A stretch of DNA of 64,000 nt from Alnus glutinosa (taxonomy: Eukaryota; Streptophyta; Magnoliopsida; Fagales; Betulaceae), in contig NC_084886.1 of assembly GCF_958979055.1 (NCBI RefSeq), positions 18,472,654 through 18,536,653 of the forward strand, read 5' to 3'. Positions within the stretch are counted from its first letter, which is position 1, and every line of letters begins with the position of its first letter. The translations under genes and the position numbers were made by a program. The notes below the pieces were generated by a model. The model was not told where the DNA came from. It did not search any database and saw only the letters and a list, made by a program, of their open reading frames with translations. Below are positions 9,283 to 21,789 of this stretch, one piece after another.

Positions 9283-10740
9283 ATGGCTAAAAACTGCCTC
9301 TCTCTTTGCCTGCAGCTTGTTCTGGTGATCACTGTCAATGGTGGTGGTGGTGATGATTTGAAGAGTGATCGGCTATGCAGGCAGTGCTCAAAATGTGATG
9401 CAAGTGAATGCCCTCCCAGTGAAGATTATCCCCACATGACAGCATTTGATGACACTCTTATCGCAGGTTCTTTGCAATCTGACTTTGTGGATTTGAATGA
9501 TAGAGGAGTTTACTCTGTTCCGAATATCAAAGGTGGCGAGTCTGCTACTTACAATGCTTATTTTGGGTGGAAATCTACTTCGGGTTCAGCTTCTGGCTAT
9601 CATAGGTATACGTACTTGTGATATTAATCCTTAATTTGTTCCTTTTTCTGAAAAAATATAGGACAAATTAAAATAAAGAAATTGCTTAATATATATTGCA
9701 TGTCTCTGAAGAAGAATTTGAATTCAATCTTTTGTGCATAGAAGCACCAATTAATGATGGAAAACAAAAAATCAAGAAATCAGAGTCCGGCCAAGAAAGC
9801 CTATTTTAGCGACAAATCTACCTTAATTTTTGGCACATGCATTTAATTAGGATCCAACACAATATTATTGTTATAATATAAATTAAATGATTAAATTCAT
9901 TATCTCCCATTACCTTAAGCTTTTAGGAATAAGTAATGATTTATCATGGTATCAGAGCCAAAAGTCATGAGTTCGAATCTTTATTTCGATCCATAATTCC
10001 CCTCACATTTTAGTTAAATATTTCATATAGGGAAATGCTCACTGCACAACTGTTTGTGCACAATTTGTGCACAACCACTTACATTGGTGGGACCCATGTG
10101 AGTAGGTAGGCCCCACCAATGTGAGTAGATTGTGTGCAAATTGTGCACAACCTGTTGTGCAAGGATCAATCCCCTTTCATGTGTCCCGCACATGAGAGGG
10201 AATGTTATAATATAAATTAAGTGTTTAAATTAATCAATTCCTATTAGCTTAAGCTTTTGAAATAAGCGGTAATTTAATAATTATTATTAGAATAATCACT
10301 TTATCATTTATATATAGGGTGAGATAATCTGGACATATCTCATTGCCTTCACCAGACAATGTGAAGCTAGCTAACACAGATTCTCTCCTTTTATGTACTA
10401 CAGGTTTAGCAATTACATGGATAAATGCTCAGGGGCTGAAAGCTATCTCTCTGTGGACAAGCATGGCAAGGTGAGCCTTCGGTCGTTGAGCTCATTGGAA
10501 AGCTTAGCTGAGGTCGACTGGAAATCCATTAATCCACCAAAGAAGCTAAACCACCGCGAGTTCCGATTCAGGCAGTCTCGTAGTACAGGAAAATGCCTGA
10601 CGGTTTTCGGAGGGAAGAGTAGAAAAAGAACAGTGGGTGTGGCTGAGTGCAAGTTTGATGGCTCCAACCCTTACCAGCTCTTTGCATTCCGCTTCCACTA
10701 TCACAAAGCATTTTGTTGTTGTGGACTTCATAATGAGTAA
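9283..10740 (+). CDS. secreted Cys-rich protein, possible beta-trefoil fold
   Basis: Exons 9283-9605 and 10404-10740 join in phase (AG|G = Arg) to code for 219 residues. The donor is AG|GTATAC and the acceptor is ACAG|GTTT. The N-terminus (MAKNCLSLCLQLVLVITV) is a signal peptide, followed by a Cys-rich patch (CRQCSKCDASEC). The second exon carries a pattern like FRFRQSRSTGKCLTV, then VGVAECKFDGSNPYQLFAFRF, which resembles a ricin-B-type beta-trefoil repeat (ligand loop, Cys pair, Q-x-x-x-F). This is inference from pattern only. The C-terminus has a CCC motif. The function is unknown, and an apoplastic role is likely from the signal peptide. The 798-bp intron holds a TRIM and a MITE. Confidence 0.7.
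9869..10279 (+). mobile_element. TRIM element in an intron, split by a MITE (fossil)
   Basis: Terminal repeats lie at 9869-9946 and 10203-10279. The primer-binding site 'tggtatcagagcc' follows the first repeat and a purine tract precedes the second. The 5-bp target duplication attat is exact (9864-9868 and 10280-10284). It belongs to the same family as the TRIM at 7464. A MITE at 10027-10174 is nested inside it. The element sits in the intron of the secreted-protein gene, in sense orientation. Confidence 0.85.
10027..10174. mobile_element. 148-bp foldback MITE nested in the TRIM
   Basis: The two halves are long inverted repeats centred near 10100, with matching 'tttgtgcacaatttgtgca' and 'attggtggg' blocks facing their complements. 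The flanks tttcat at 10021-10026 and 10175-10180 form a 6-bp duplication. A second foldback with a similar 'gtgcacaactt' theme lies at about 19805-19915. Confidence 0.75.
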
Positions 10741-11586
10741 TTTCTTGAGAACTCCCATGCAATGCATTAGCCTTTTAAGTAATAATGCATTTGACGTTAT
10801 AAACTTATAATGATATAAGAAAGAGATGATCTCATTCTAATAACTAAATCGTCGTGTGTACTCTAATTAAATGAGATTTCATGCTTGGATTTATAAATTT
10901 AATCATATCTCACAGTTCATCTCCACTTTCATGATCACAAGTTGCTTTAACTCAAGGTGCAAACCATGACTTATGAGGCTTATATAGATTTTGAGAAAAG
11001 TAAGGTTTAACGTGCAAGTAGGTTAAGAAATAACACTATCTGAGGCGAGCATTTGAAAGGGAGTAAGTCACATTTGAACAACAACGTACTGAGTTTAAGA
11101 ACTTATCACATGCGGCGTTCAAACATTGTTACTATCGAGTGTCTCAAATTTGGCTTGATTACTATCGTGTTCAAACTATCTTCGAGCGTCCTTGCGAATG
11201 GGGTTCTCGAGGAGATCCTTGCGAAATATTGTGATTAAGCCACGTTTGAACCAAGTGCAATCGTCCTTGTGATCGAGCCTTTCGGGAGCTTGAAATTTTG
11301 AATCCTTGAAGTCCTTCGTTCGAACGGCTTGCGATCAGTGTATTCTAGAACTCCATTGTTGAAGTGCATTTATGATCTTGTTCGAATGCCTTTCGAATGG
11401 GCTTGCAATCAAGGTATTCTGCCTTGAATTTTTGAACCTTGGAAAATTGCCTCGTTCGAACACCATTTGATCGAGGTTGCAAATGAATTATTATGATCTG
11501 CAATTTGAACCAAGTTTTGAACCTCATCCTAACATCCAACTTAAAGCCTAAACTTAGACTTAATTACCAACCAGGGGCGGGGGGTC
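10741..11586. other. intergenic DNA
   Basis: The 11040-11540 part is relatively GC-rich with repeated 'ttcgaa' and 'gcgatc' words and several chance frames. No family was recognised. It may be decayed retroelement DNA. Confidence 0.35.
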
Positions 11587-11730
11587 GAGATGGGGCATGC
11601 AAATGCCCCATCTCAACCCTCAAAATTTTTCCTTTTGCCTTGAAATAATTCTCTCGGGAGATGGGGCATGCAAATGCCCCATCTCAACCCTCAAAATTTT
11701 TCCTTTTGCCTTGATATAATTCTCTCGGAT
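11587..11730. repeat. two tandem 71-bp units, each opening with a palindrome
   Basis: Units start at 11587 and 11658 and are nearly identical. Each begins with a 28-bp hairpin: arms 'gagatggggcat' and 'atgccccatctc' around a 4-base loop. There is no coding capacity. Confidence 0.85.
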
Positions 11731-11779
11731 ACTCGATCTAGTTGCCTCCCACCCCTCAACTAGTTGCCCCCCTCAACCA

Positions 11780-12389
11780 CAAAGCATTACAAGTAGTAGT
11801 CTTACACCACGAAGCATTGCAACTAATTAACAGGGAATTTTATTTCCGATTTATTCTCGGCTTAGCTAAATGCTTAGTCACATTCAAGTGGCTATATATA
11901 GAAACTTCAATTGTATCTCTCCAATGAGAAAGAAAGTTGTTCGTTTTTAAATGAAGGCGGGAATTAATACAAGGAATTTCATTACAATTAACAACCTGTA
12001 AAATTTTTCCTTTTACAATTGTAATAATTTGAGGAGAAAAATAAAAATAAAAATTAAGGACCCAAAAATGACAAACCAGAAGAAAGTCATAACAACATAA
12101 AGTACTCCTAAGTGTTTGAGAAAGAGCTTTTTTAACTTGTTGACAGCATTGCAAATCCTTCTTATCTGCCCAGTTGAGCAAGTGAGAGGCTCAATATCAC
12201 TCATTTTAATCATGGCATAGGTAAAATCAGACTTAAAAGCGGCATAGGTGATGCTTGGATCTGGTGTGTTTGTTACACCGGAAAACACTAGGCAGTGTAA
12301 TCTCGTCCAAATTGTAGGGTTCATGTTTGAAGGAGATGAGCCCCGAATGCTTGCCTTGTAACCACAATCGAAGACTATTAAAACGTGTC
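11780..12389 (-). pseudogene. 3' flank and C-terminal relic of a class III peroxidase (unit 0)
   Basis: The minus strand at 12139-12247 still reads AMIKMSDIEPLTCSTGQIRR, the closing segment of the peroxidases further right. No other exon is attached. The surrounding DNA matches the 3' flank shared by all peroxidase units ('ttgcaccacgaagcattgca' type block and the 'cactaggcagtgtaatctcg' block). It marks the leftmost edge of the tandem array and is cut from the pseudogene at 16315 by the 3.2-kb insertion. Confidence 0.75.
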
Positions 12390-13621
12390 AATCACAGTTA
12401 TAATGCCTCAGATTTTAAGACATAAAATATAATGTCTTAAAATAAAATTTAAAACCTAATAATAAGGTAAAAAAATAAATACGAATATTTATGAAAATAA
12501 ATATTCATTAATTAAGAAACGTTTATAGTTTCAATATGATAAAAGTTCAAACGGACGTATAACTTTGGAACAACAAAAACAGGGTCAAACAAACTCTATT
12601 TTAGTTGATTCAAAAACTAGAAAACTCTATTTAACATCCTTTAGCTACCTTTCGAATTTTATAATTTTTAGACTCCATTTAAAGTTTGAAAACATTCGTA
12701 AAAATTACTACCCTTAATTTGAACGAAAATTTATCATTAATAATTTATGAGCCATGAACCCAGCCCAGCCATACGTGATGCCCAACCCACACACGTTTTC
12801 AGCCTATACACATTAAAATGAAAAAGAAAACAAAGCCCAATTCACACACAGCTTCCTTTAACTAAAAAGTAAGCAAATTAAGCTTAAAATGTATAGTTAG
12901 AGAGTTAGCTACTAAGTTAGAACTCAAGTGTTAGTTTATTAAAGATAAGAGATTTTTATAAGGCTTCAATATGGTTGCTGGATGCATGGACCAATCACAG
13001 CTAGAACACCAACGCCCACGTCTTCTACTTGCTGCCCAAGAAGATGCTCCAGCCATTAGATCAAGATTCTTCCATCCAAGCCACTCGAATTCCCTGTAAA
13101 TTAAGGGGCTTTCTTCTTCTCTTTATGTCTCTCTGTTCGGTGTATACAAGAAGCAGAAGATAGAAACTCTCAACTCTCTCCTCTTCTCATCCCGCCAGTA
13201 GAGAAACCCACGGCCAAAAGCTGCAGAAACTCCCTACTTTCTCTTTCTTGATCCTCTGTTTTTTTCTCTTCTCTGAGTGTAGGTGTGTCTTCGGTGAAAG
13301 AAAAGTAGAAAAGACGAGAAAAGCAAAAGAAAAGAAGAGAAGACGGAGAACTCTCTAGAAGAATATAGGTAAATTAAAGAAATGAAATAAAAAAGAAAGA
13401 AAACAAAGAGGAGTGGAAATGTCTGTGTCTCGTCAACTAAGCTAGAAAGAAAAAGGAAGAGAACAAAAGGACAAAATAAAAACAAGTCAAGAAAAGAGAA
13501 GAAAATAGGAAGAATTCTCTAGAAAAAGGATCCTCTCTCTCTCTCTGATCTCGCGTAAGTCTCTCTTTTTTCCTTTTGTTTTGTTTTAAGTATTTCCTTC
13601 CAGAAGAGAGCTAGGGACCAG

Positions 13622-13666
<45 letters not shown>

Positions 13667-15568
13667 CTCTTTGTGTCTCTTTGTGTTTGTGTTTATGTGG
13701 GTAAAATAAAAGGAAAGGGATAAAAGAGGAAAAATAAAAAGAAAAGATAAAGAGAGAAATAATAAAAGAATAAGTCGGGAACTTAGTTCCTTTAATATCT
13801 TAAAATGCAAGTTTTTAAATAAGGCTTTGATTTATTTTGAGTTATTAACTTTGTTTTAATATTTTGTGATTTTACAATTTTTATTATTTTAAGTATCTAA
13901 CGTTTTAAGTTGTATTTTAACAGGGTATTTCAAGTGACGTATTTAGATAATAAATTACGCTACGCCGTTGTGATGCCTGAGTAAAAAATAGATATTTTTA
14001 TAAAAGCGCTGTTGCGCCGCCCAAATATTTTAAAGTAATATTAAGCATTATTAATACTAATACCGTTATTCTCCTTAATTTTTATAAAGGTTTAAATAAG
14101 AAATAAATACGAAGTTATCTTATTTCACTTGTGTTTAAAGTATAAAACTTATTAATTATATTAACTTATTTTTTAAGTTTATTTGATATAAAAATAAGTC
14201 AAAGATTGGCTTAAAATATATTTTTGTATCTCATTGTTTCGATTAGAATAACCGAAACAATGCCTACTTTAATAATATAAAAATTCAGTTATTTTGGGTT
14301 GCAAAACTCTATTGTAAAATCATGAGTTTTGACTATTATACCTATTTTTATAAAAAATGCATTTTGGTTATTATTTATAAATATTGTTATAATACCCGTG
14401 TGAAATATGTGACATTATAATTAATCCATTTTATATGACATTGTAATGTCCAAATGACATTATATTAATTAGAGATCAAAAGTGGTGAAAATGAATATTA
14501 TGTTTAATGACCTCAATAAACGACGTGATAAAATCCGCATAAAAGATTAGTAATACAATGTAATTGGATAATTTTATATGTTGTGATAATGTTAAATAAG
14601 AAATTATATTAAGGTTTAGAAGTCAGAAATTAGAATAGTGTCAAGATGCATTTTTAGTGAATTATACTAATTCACTATCACTTGTATTAAATTATATTGC
14701 AGTGAACAACTGTCTTTGAAATACTTTCTGAAGAAGGAACAAACTGTTGTGACTATTTTTTTCTCACTGGGGATGATACGTCGTGGTCTTTAGTAATGTA
14801 GTGATTTCTGTTTTATTTAATTGTATGCGAGTTGTTAGGCATTTTACATGTTACTGTTTTGCATATTATATTGTTATGCATATTTACCTGCCATAGATTA
14901 TGAATCTGTTAATCAATCAGTAAGACCGAAGGGTAGAGTACTAAGGAAAAGACCCTAGGTTAGAGGTCCTTGCATGGCACCAAAGAATAAATAGACCCTA
15001 GGTTAGAGGCCATTGGCACTAAAGAATAAATAGACCATAGGTTAGAAGCTTACAACACCAATAAATGAGACTGTGCTTATAGAACTATTAATGGAGATTG
15101 TGCATATGTATATATATAACTGTTATCATATTGTTGCATAGTATATGTACTTTTAAATAGATCACTATTTCAATATGTTATTGAAGGCTGTTGACTCACT
15201 TGACCACAATATGAGATTGTGGTGACAACCATAATCACATGCAAGTTTATGCAGGTCCGGATGAAAGATGGAACATCAAGAATTATTATTTTAATTTTAT
15301 TTGAGACTTATTATATTGATATATAATATTTAATAGGTTGAATAAAACAATGGTTATTTATTATTAAGTGCCGTATGGGGCACATATGTTATTGCTTTGT
15401 GTGTATTTATGATATTAGAACACATGGTTCGTATTTTTATATAATAAGGTAATTCAGTTAGCTCTGAAGTGTTATGTTCCTAGTTGTTAAGAAAAAAATA
15501 TATTCCATTGTCAATTCTTAACTTTGATAGTGTCGTAATGTCACGTGAAAATCAAAATTTTTATTTAC

Positions 15569-15607
<39 letters not shown>

Positions 15608-15625
15608 TAAAAAGTGGGCATTACA
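12390..15625. mobile_element. 3.2-kb LTR-like insertion, probably a solo Ty3-type LTR (fossil)
   Basis: The ends read 'tataatgcc' and 'gggcattaca', close to the TG...CA form. The flanks acagt/acaat match at 4 of 5 bases. On both sides the peroxidase-unit 3' flank resumes where it left off, so this is a discrete insertion. No protein-coding domain was recognised. CT-rich leader-like DNA (13100-13560), an AT microsatellite (13625-13665) and short repeats near 14935-15060 lie inside. The length suits long LTRs of Del/Tekay-like elements, but that is inference. Confidence 0.5.
13622..13665. repeat. AT microsatellite
   Basis: About 20 uninterrupted ta units. Confidence 0.95.
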
Positions 15626-16314
15626 ACAATGCCTAACGTGCGAACCTGCAATCGCAAGCCACTTGAACAAGACTGTCTGAGGTTGAAAACTATGGTTTTT
15701 TTCTCAAGGAAAGAGGAAGATAGGTTTCCAAAGGAGGTTCGAATAAGTGTAGGTGTAAAGTAAAAATTAGGGTATTGGTAAGTTGGAACCCTAACTAACA
15801 TAACAATTTTAAGCAGTTTTTTGCAAAGATGATTATCATAGGGTAATAGTCAAAGAGTTTAGTACTTTGGCGTTTGGAGTGTGATCAATTGCAACAATGT
15901 AATGACAATGATCACCATAGGTTTTTCTCTTATAACAAGTGGTAGTCTTGCACCACGAAGCATTGCAACTAATTAACCGGGCGTTTTATTTTTGGGGTTT
16001 ATTCTAGGCATAGTTAAATGCCTTGTCACACTAATTCCACAAACAATTACATACTTGTAGGGTAATATCGAAATGGCTATATATAGAAACTTTTATTTTG
16101 GATCTCTCCAATGAGGATGAAAGTTGTTCGTTTTTAAAGGAATGCGGGAATTAATACAAGAAATCTCATTGCAATTAACAAATTGTAAAATTGAAAATGC
16201 AATAATTCAAAAAAAGAAGAAGAAAGAATTATGAACCGGAAAATGACAAATTGGAGGAATGTCCAAACGAGTTAGGTAGAATACTCCTAAGTATTTGAGA
16301 AAGAGCAATTTTAA

Positions 16315-17472
<1,158 letters not shown>

Positions 17473-18224
17473 TTATTTTTGCTTAATGCTATGGATTTGA
17501 TATGCATATAGATTAATTTTTTAATATTTTTATTATTTGCAGGTAATGCGACGACGATTGGGCTGCTGTCGCCCCAGGGTCCGGTCTCGCCCCTTGGACG
17601 ACAGTATCTACCATCGCCGCTAGGCTAGCACTCTCCCACTGGGACACCCTTGCCAGTTACACTGTTCCTTGTGCATCAGTTGCCCGTTGGCGAGTCAACG
17701 CCTGGTACGGGAAATTATGATCTCCAAAAACGACGACGTGAAGATTTGTAGAGTTTTTGTAGTGAAATTTTGTTAATAACAATAACAATAACATTTATTT
17801 ATAAATAATTTATTGTTGTTTTGATTCAGAATTATTGCAATATTGTTCAAATTTATATTTATTGTAAAATTTTAAATATTTTAATAATATTTTGGGGATA
17901 TTTTGGAAAAAATGAATATAATGAAATATAAATATAAAATTGCCAATTTTTGCCACGTGGCTGGCTGTGGTGATGTGGTCCAAATACACGTGGCCACAGT
18001 CAGCCACGTGGCCGAAGTTGGCCATGTGGGTTTCGGCCACGTCGTCCACGTGTCGTGACGTGGCCCAGTGGCGACGTGGCTACGTTACGAAATGTACATT
18101 TTGCAACACCCTGATCTGCCATGCTGTGCCCACGTCACCACTAGCACGTGGCTTGCAGTTAGCCACGTGGATGACCCCCATCCACATGGCGAACTGTAGG
18201 TGGCCAATTTTTTTTTTGGTAGTG
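17473..18224. mobile_element. 3' end fragment of a CACTA transposon
   Basis: The right edge 'tttttttggtagtg' is the complement of a CACTA terminus. The subterminal region (17945-18200) is packed with 'gccacgtggc' words, as expected for transposase-binding repeats. An acceptor-like 'tatttgcag' at about 17533 suggests the last exon of a transposase-related gene. The left terminus is missing and the fragment abuts the broken peroxidase exon. The next bases (18225 on) belong to a hAT relic. Confidence 0.65.
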
Positions 18225-19480
18225 ACACCAGATTGCATTATTTTCTTAAAGTCCTTCCAAATTGGAGAAGCCATCTTCCTCGGTTTCTTTCATAAGCATG
18301 CTTTTGAAGATCATCCTCCTGAACCTTCTCAGCCACAAAAGCGCCTTCCCCACTGGGGACAACATCTCCACCAGGACCACCACCATCAGATGATTCAAGA
18401 CATTCATGTCCTTCATCATCTGATGTGATATTCATGAGTTTAGGTTCATATCAAGTGAACCTTCGTCTATAAGGGCAATGGCTACCAGTTTGTCTATGGA
18501 CAATTTTTTAGTAACTGACTACATTAGAATAATAAACACAAACATATACAGAGCATTAAATAAAAATAATGAATAATAAATCAAACAAAAATATTTAAAT
18601 AGCATCATATTCATACTACAAATTAAATGGTAAATGATAAACAACATCATATTGTGTCATTTTTCCCGATTTTTTCAGAACCCAAACAGAGACAAAGAGT
18701 TAAAAAAATAATAATCATAGTATATTATACAGAGCATTAAATAAAAAAGAAACAATAATAAATCAAACTTAAATATTTAAATAACATCGTACTGCAAATT
18801 AAATGATAAACGATAAACAACATCATATCAGATTGTATCCTTACTCCTTAGGGAAACAGTTTCTCAGAAACCAAATAGAGACATAGAAATAGAATTGAAA
18901 GAAAAAAAAAAAATCATAGTATATATACGGTAATATACTAGTTACAAAGAAGTTGAAAGAACCCAAACATTTTTCTCATCATACATCAAACAACTGAAAC
19001 AAATCAAACAAGGAAAAAGCTTTCTTAAAATATATATATTCTCTGTCTCTGAATCTCATAAGCTTTCTTAAAAATCTCATAAACTTTTGAAAAAAAAAAT
19101 ATATCTTCTCTATTTGTGTTTTCTAAAAAAAAAAAAAAAAAAAAAAATCACGGATAAATGAGAAAAAAATGATTTTTTTTTCTTTTCTTTCTTTCTTGGT
19201 TATCTTAGGACCCAAAACTTAGGGCACAAGTAATGGTGAGAAAGAGTCACAAAAGATGAACAACATCACAAGATAGGCTAAGAGGATGAAGGCGAATGAG
19301 AGATTAACCAAACAAATCATAACGCCTATGAGATTTTTGGAGAAAGCACTCAAATCTCAGAGTTCTTTCTACAAGAGAGTAATCGAACTGAGTAACAAAT
19401 AACAAATAACAAAAAAAAAAAAAAAAAAAAAAAGAAAAATTTATACAACCCATAAGATGATGAAGCTAAAGCATGCGATT
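18225..19480 (-). mobile_element. hAT transposon relic A
   Basis: It matches relic B (29279-30440) over about 1.2 kb. The minus strand carries the same N-terminal leader coding segment (MNITSDDEG followed by ESSDGGGPGGD). The zinc finger and catalytic region are absent because the CACTA fragment replaces them. It is a non-functional remnant. Confidence 0.65.
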
Positions 19481-19509
19481 GTCGTTACTAAAGATGTGTT
19501 GATAGAAGA

Positions 19510-20090
19510 AAAAAAGTTGGTTTGATCTTTACTAATTACATAAAAAATAATTCACAAAATTAACTATAAAAGAAATTAATCCTCAAAATTACTTTGCAAA
19601 TATAAAAAATAACACAAACAAAGCAATATCATTATGACGTTATCAATATTCAATAATCATAATCTTTGACTTACAATACGTTGCTCAGGATTAGGAATTG
19701 AGCTTAAAAATCTAACCTAAAATATGGTTCTGAGTTGAGTGACTTCGGCCTTAGGGTTGCAGCGTTGTTATTCTACTTTCTATGTTTAGTGGTTGAGAGG
19801 TGTTAGGTGCACAACTTGTATACAACAATCCATATGTGTAATGATATTTCAACATTTTTTTTTTAATCATTAACCATATGGATTGTTGTGCAGAAGTTGT
19901 GCAAATATCATTACACTTAGTGGTTTAGCACCCTTGGAATTATGTTGCTAATTGTGTTGGAGCATGCTGCGTTGGGTTTTATGGTGTTTGACATAGAAGA
20001 TGTTTGCTTTATAGACAACTTTTTTTATTTTGCTACGGTTTGCCTTAGCCAAGGGCCAATAGGGCAAGTCCTTTAATGACAAGACCAAGC
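19510..20090. repeat. left edge of the larger peroxidase duplication unit
   Basis: This matches 36870-37347 closely, including the 'caatatcattatgacg' block and the 'gttgtgttggagtgt' type block. It shows that the duplicated segment reached at least 6 kb downstream of the peroxidase gene. A foldback at 19805-19915 is present here but not in the other copy. Confidence 0.7.
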
Positions 20091-20402
20091 CATTTAATAG
20101 GTGGGGCCAGGCTTTTTAATGGGTAGAGGTGAGACAATTACTTTGACCCAGAAACAATATTCCTTCACCTTTTGATTTGAGATTTCAAAGAATTGAGAGG
20201 AGGCCATGTGTACTTCCTAGCATAAATTAATACCAATATATATATTTTTTAAATATATATTTTAATTAAGACTATGGAAATTAACCCGAAATATTTTGGA
20301 TCATCAAATATCTTTCAATTTATATACATAACCTTTTTAAAAATACTTTGAACGTTCGCTGCTAGCCGAACGATCATACATGAACATTTGCGTAGTTATA
20401 CA

Positions 20403-20977
20403 CATTACAAAAAAAAAGAGCATTTATGGACAGTTTTTTTAAAACCGTCTGTAAAAAAATTATTATATAAAACCGTCCATAAAATTTCATACGGTTTTAA
20501 ATAAACCGTCTGAAAATTTTCATTTCCAGACGGTTTTATAAAAACCGTCTATAAATTTATAGACGGTTTTTTTCTAAACCGTCTGTAAATAATATTTCCA
20601 GACGGTTTAGTTAAAACCGTCTGAAATTTTATGGACGGTTTTTACCAAATCGTCTGGAAAAACTTTTTCCCATCAATCCACGTTATTCCCCTTTATTTCA
20701 CAATATCCCTCCGATTTCTTTCTGAACCAAAATCACAACCGTCCGATTAAAACCTTCACGCACACTAGCTGTATTAGTTACATCGATCTCTTAAAACCAG
20801 TTTTTAAAACCTTCAATTCACGCACACTGTATTCGTAAAACCAGCCATCGATCTGCTTCTCTCTCTCTAGCTCTCTCTCTCGTTCTTCTTCTTCCTCCGG
20901 CCCAATCCCCAAATTTCTCTCGTCTCTCTCTGTCTCGCTATCTTACTAATATTTCTTCTTTTGTTGTTGTTGTTGTT

Positions 20978-21017
<40 letters not shown>

Positions 21018-21786
21018 CCAGAAGATGACGACGACTCACCCCACCGCCTCTAGACTCGTTCGCCAGTGACAGAGATCTAGGCGTCGAGGTCTCGCTGAGG
21101 GGCTGATTTTGACGTCGTGGTGATGGAGATCAAGGCTTCGAACTCCGATCCGCTCCAGGCCCAATTTTTGGAAGATGGGGTTCGATCTTCCACTTTTTCT
21201 CCCCTTTTGAACTTTCTTGGAACTGTGTTTGCCGGATTTTAATGTTGGGTTGGATTTTTTGGGTTAGATTTTATGGGGGGAGGAAGGGGAAGATTTCGTC
21301 GGCCCTTGAAAAAGCTTTCGGCGAGAGAGAGAAAAAAAAAAAGGTTGTCGGCGAGGGCCAAAAACAGAGCATCGCTGGCGATGGAAAAAAAAAAGGCAAT
21401 AATGTCGGAAACGATAAAAATTCTGGACATATTTAGACATTCTGGACGATATTTAGACATTTCTGGATATATAAGAAATAAATAGAGACAGAAGGGAAAA
21501 AAAAAAAAAAATTAAGTCTGGACGATTTTGGGCAAAACAGTCCAGAACTGTTTCTGGACGGTTTGGACCAAACCATCTGGAATTCCGGACGGTTTTGCCC
21601 AAACCGTCCAGAAATTCATTTAGCGACTTTATATACTGGATAGTTTAAAACCGACCAGAAAAAACCGTCTGAAATTGATTCCAAACGGTTTTTTTTGGCA
21701 TTTTTGGATGGTTTAAAACCGTCCAGAATTTGGTTTTTTTTTTTTTTATTTTTTTTTTATTTTTTTATTTTTATTTTTTTGTAGTG
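20403..21786. mobile_element. non-autonomous CACTA transposon, 1384 bp
   Basis: Left end 'cattacaaaaaaaaag' and right end 'ttttttttgtagtg' form the terminal inverted repeat. The 3-bp target duplication aca is exact (20400-20402 and 21787-21789). Many copies of 'aaaccgtctg' or its complement lie in both subterminal regions (20430-20665 and 21520-21730). The centre (20670-21480) is leader-like: CT-rich DNA, a T-run of about 39 and GA-rich DNA. No transposase is present, so this is a deletion derivative moved in trans. The sister unit at 37340 lacks the region, so the insertion or the matching deletion came after the duplication. Confidence 0.88.
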
Positions 21787-21789
21787 ACA

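Noticed and set aside
11587-11730. CRISPR-like repeat pair with palindromes
   Set aside because: There are only two units in direct contact, without spacers, in a plant nuclear context.
15565-15801. Minus-strand frame ending in a lysine run
   Set aside because: It runs across a T-run at the edge of the LTR-like insertion and shows no conserved motif.
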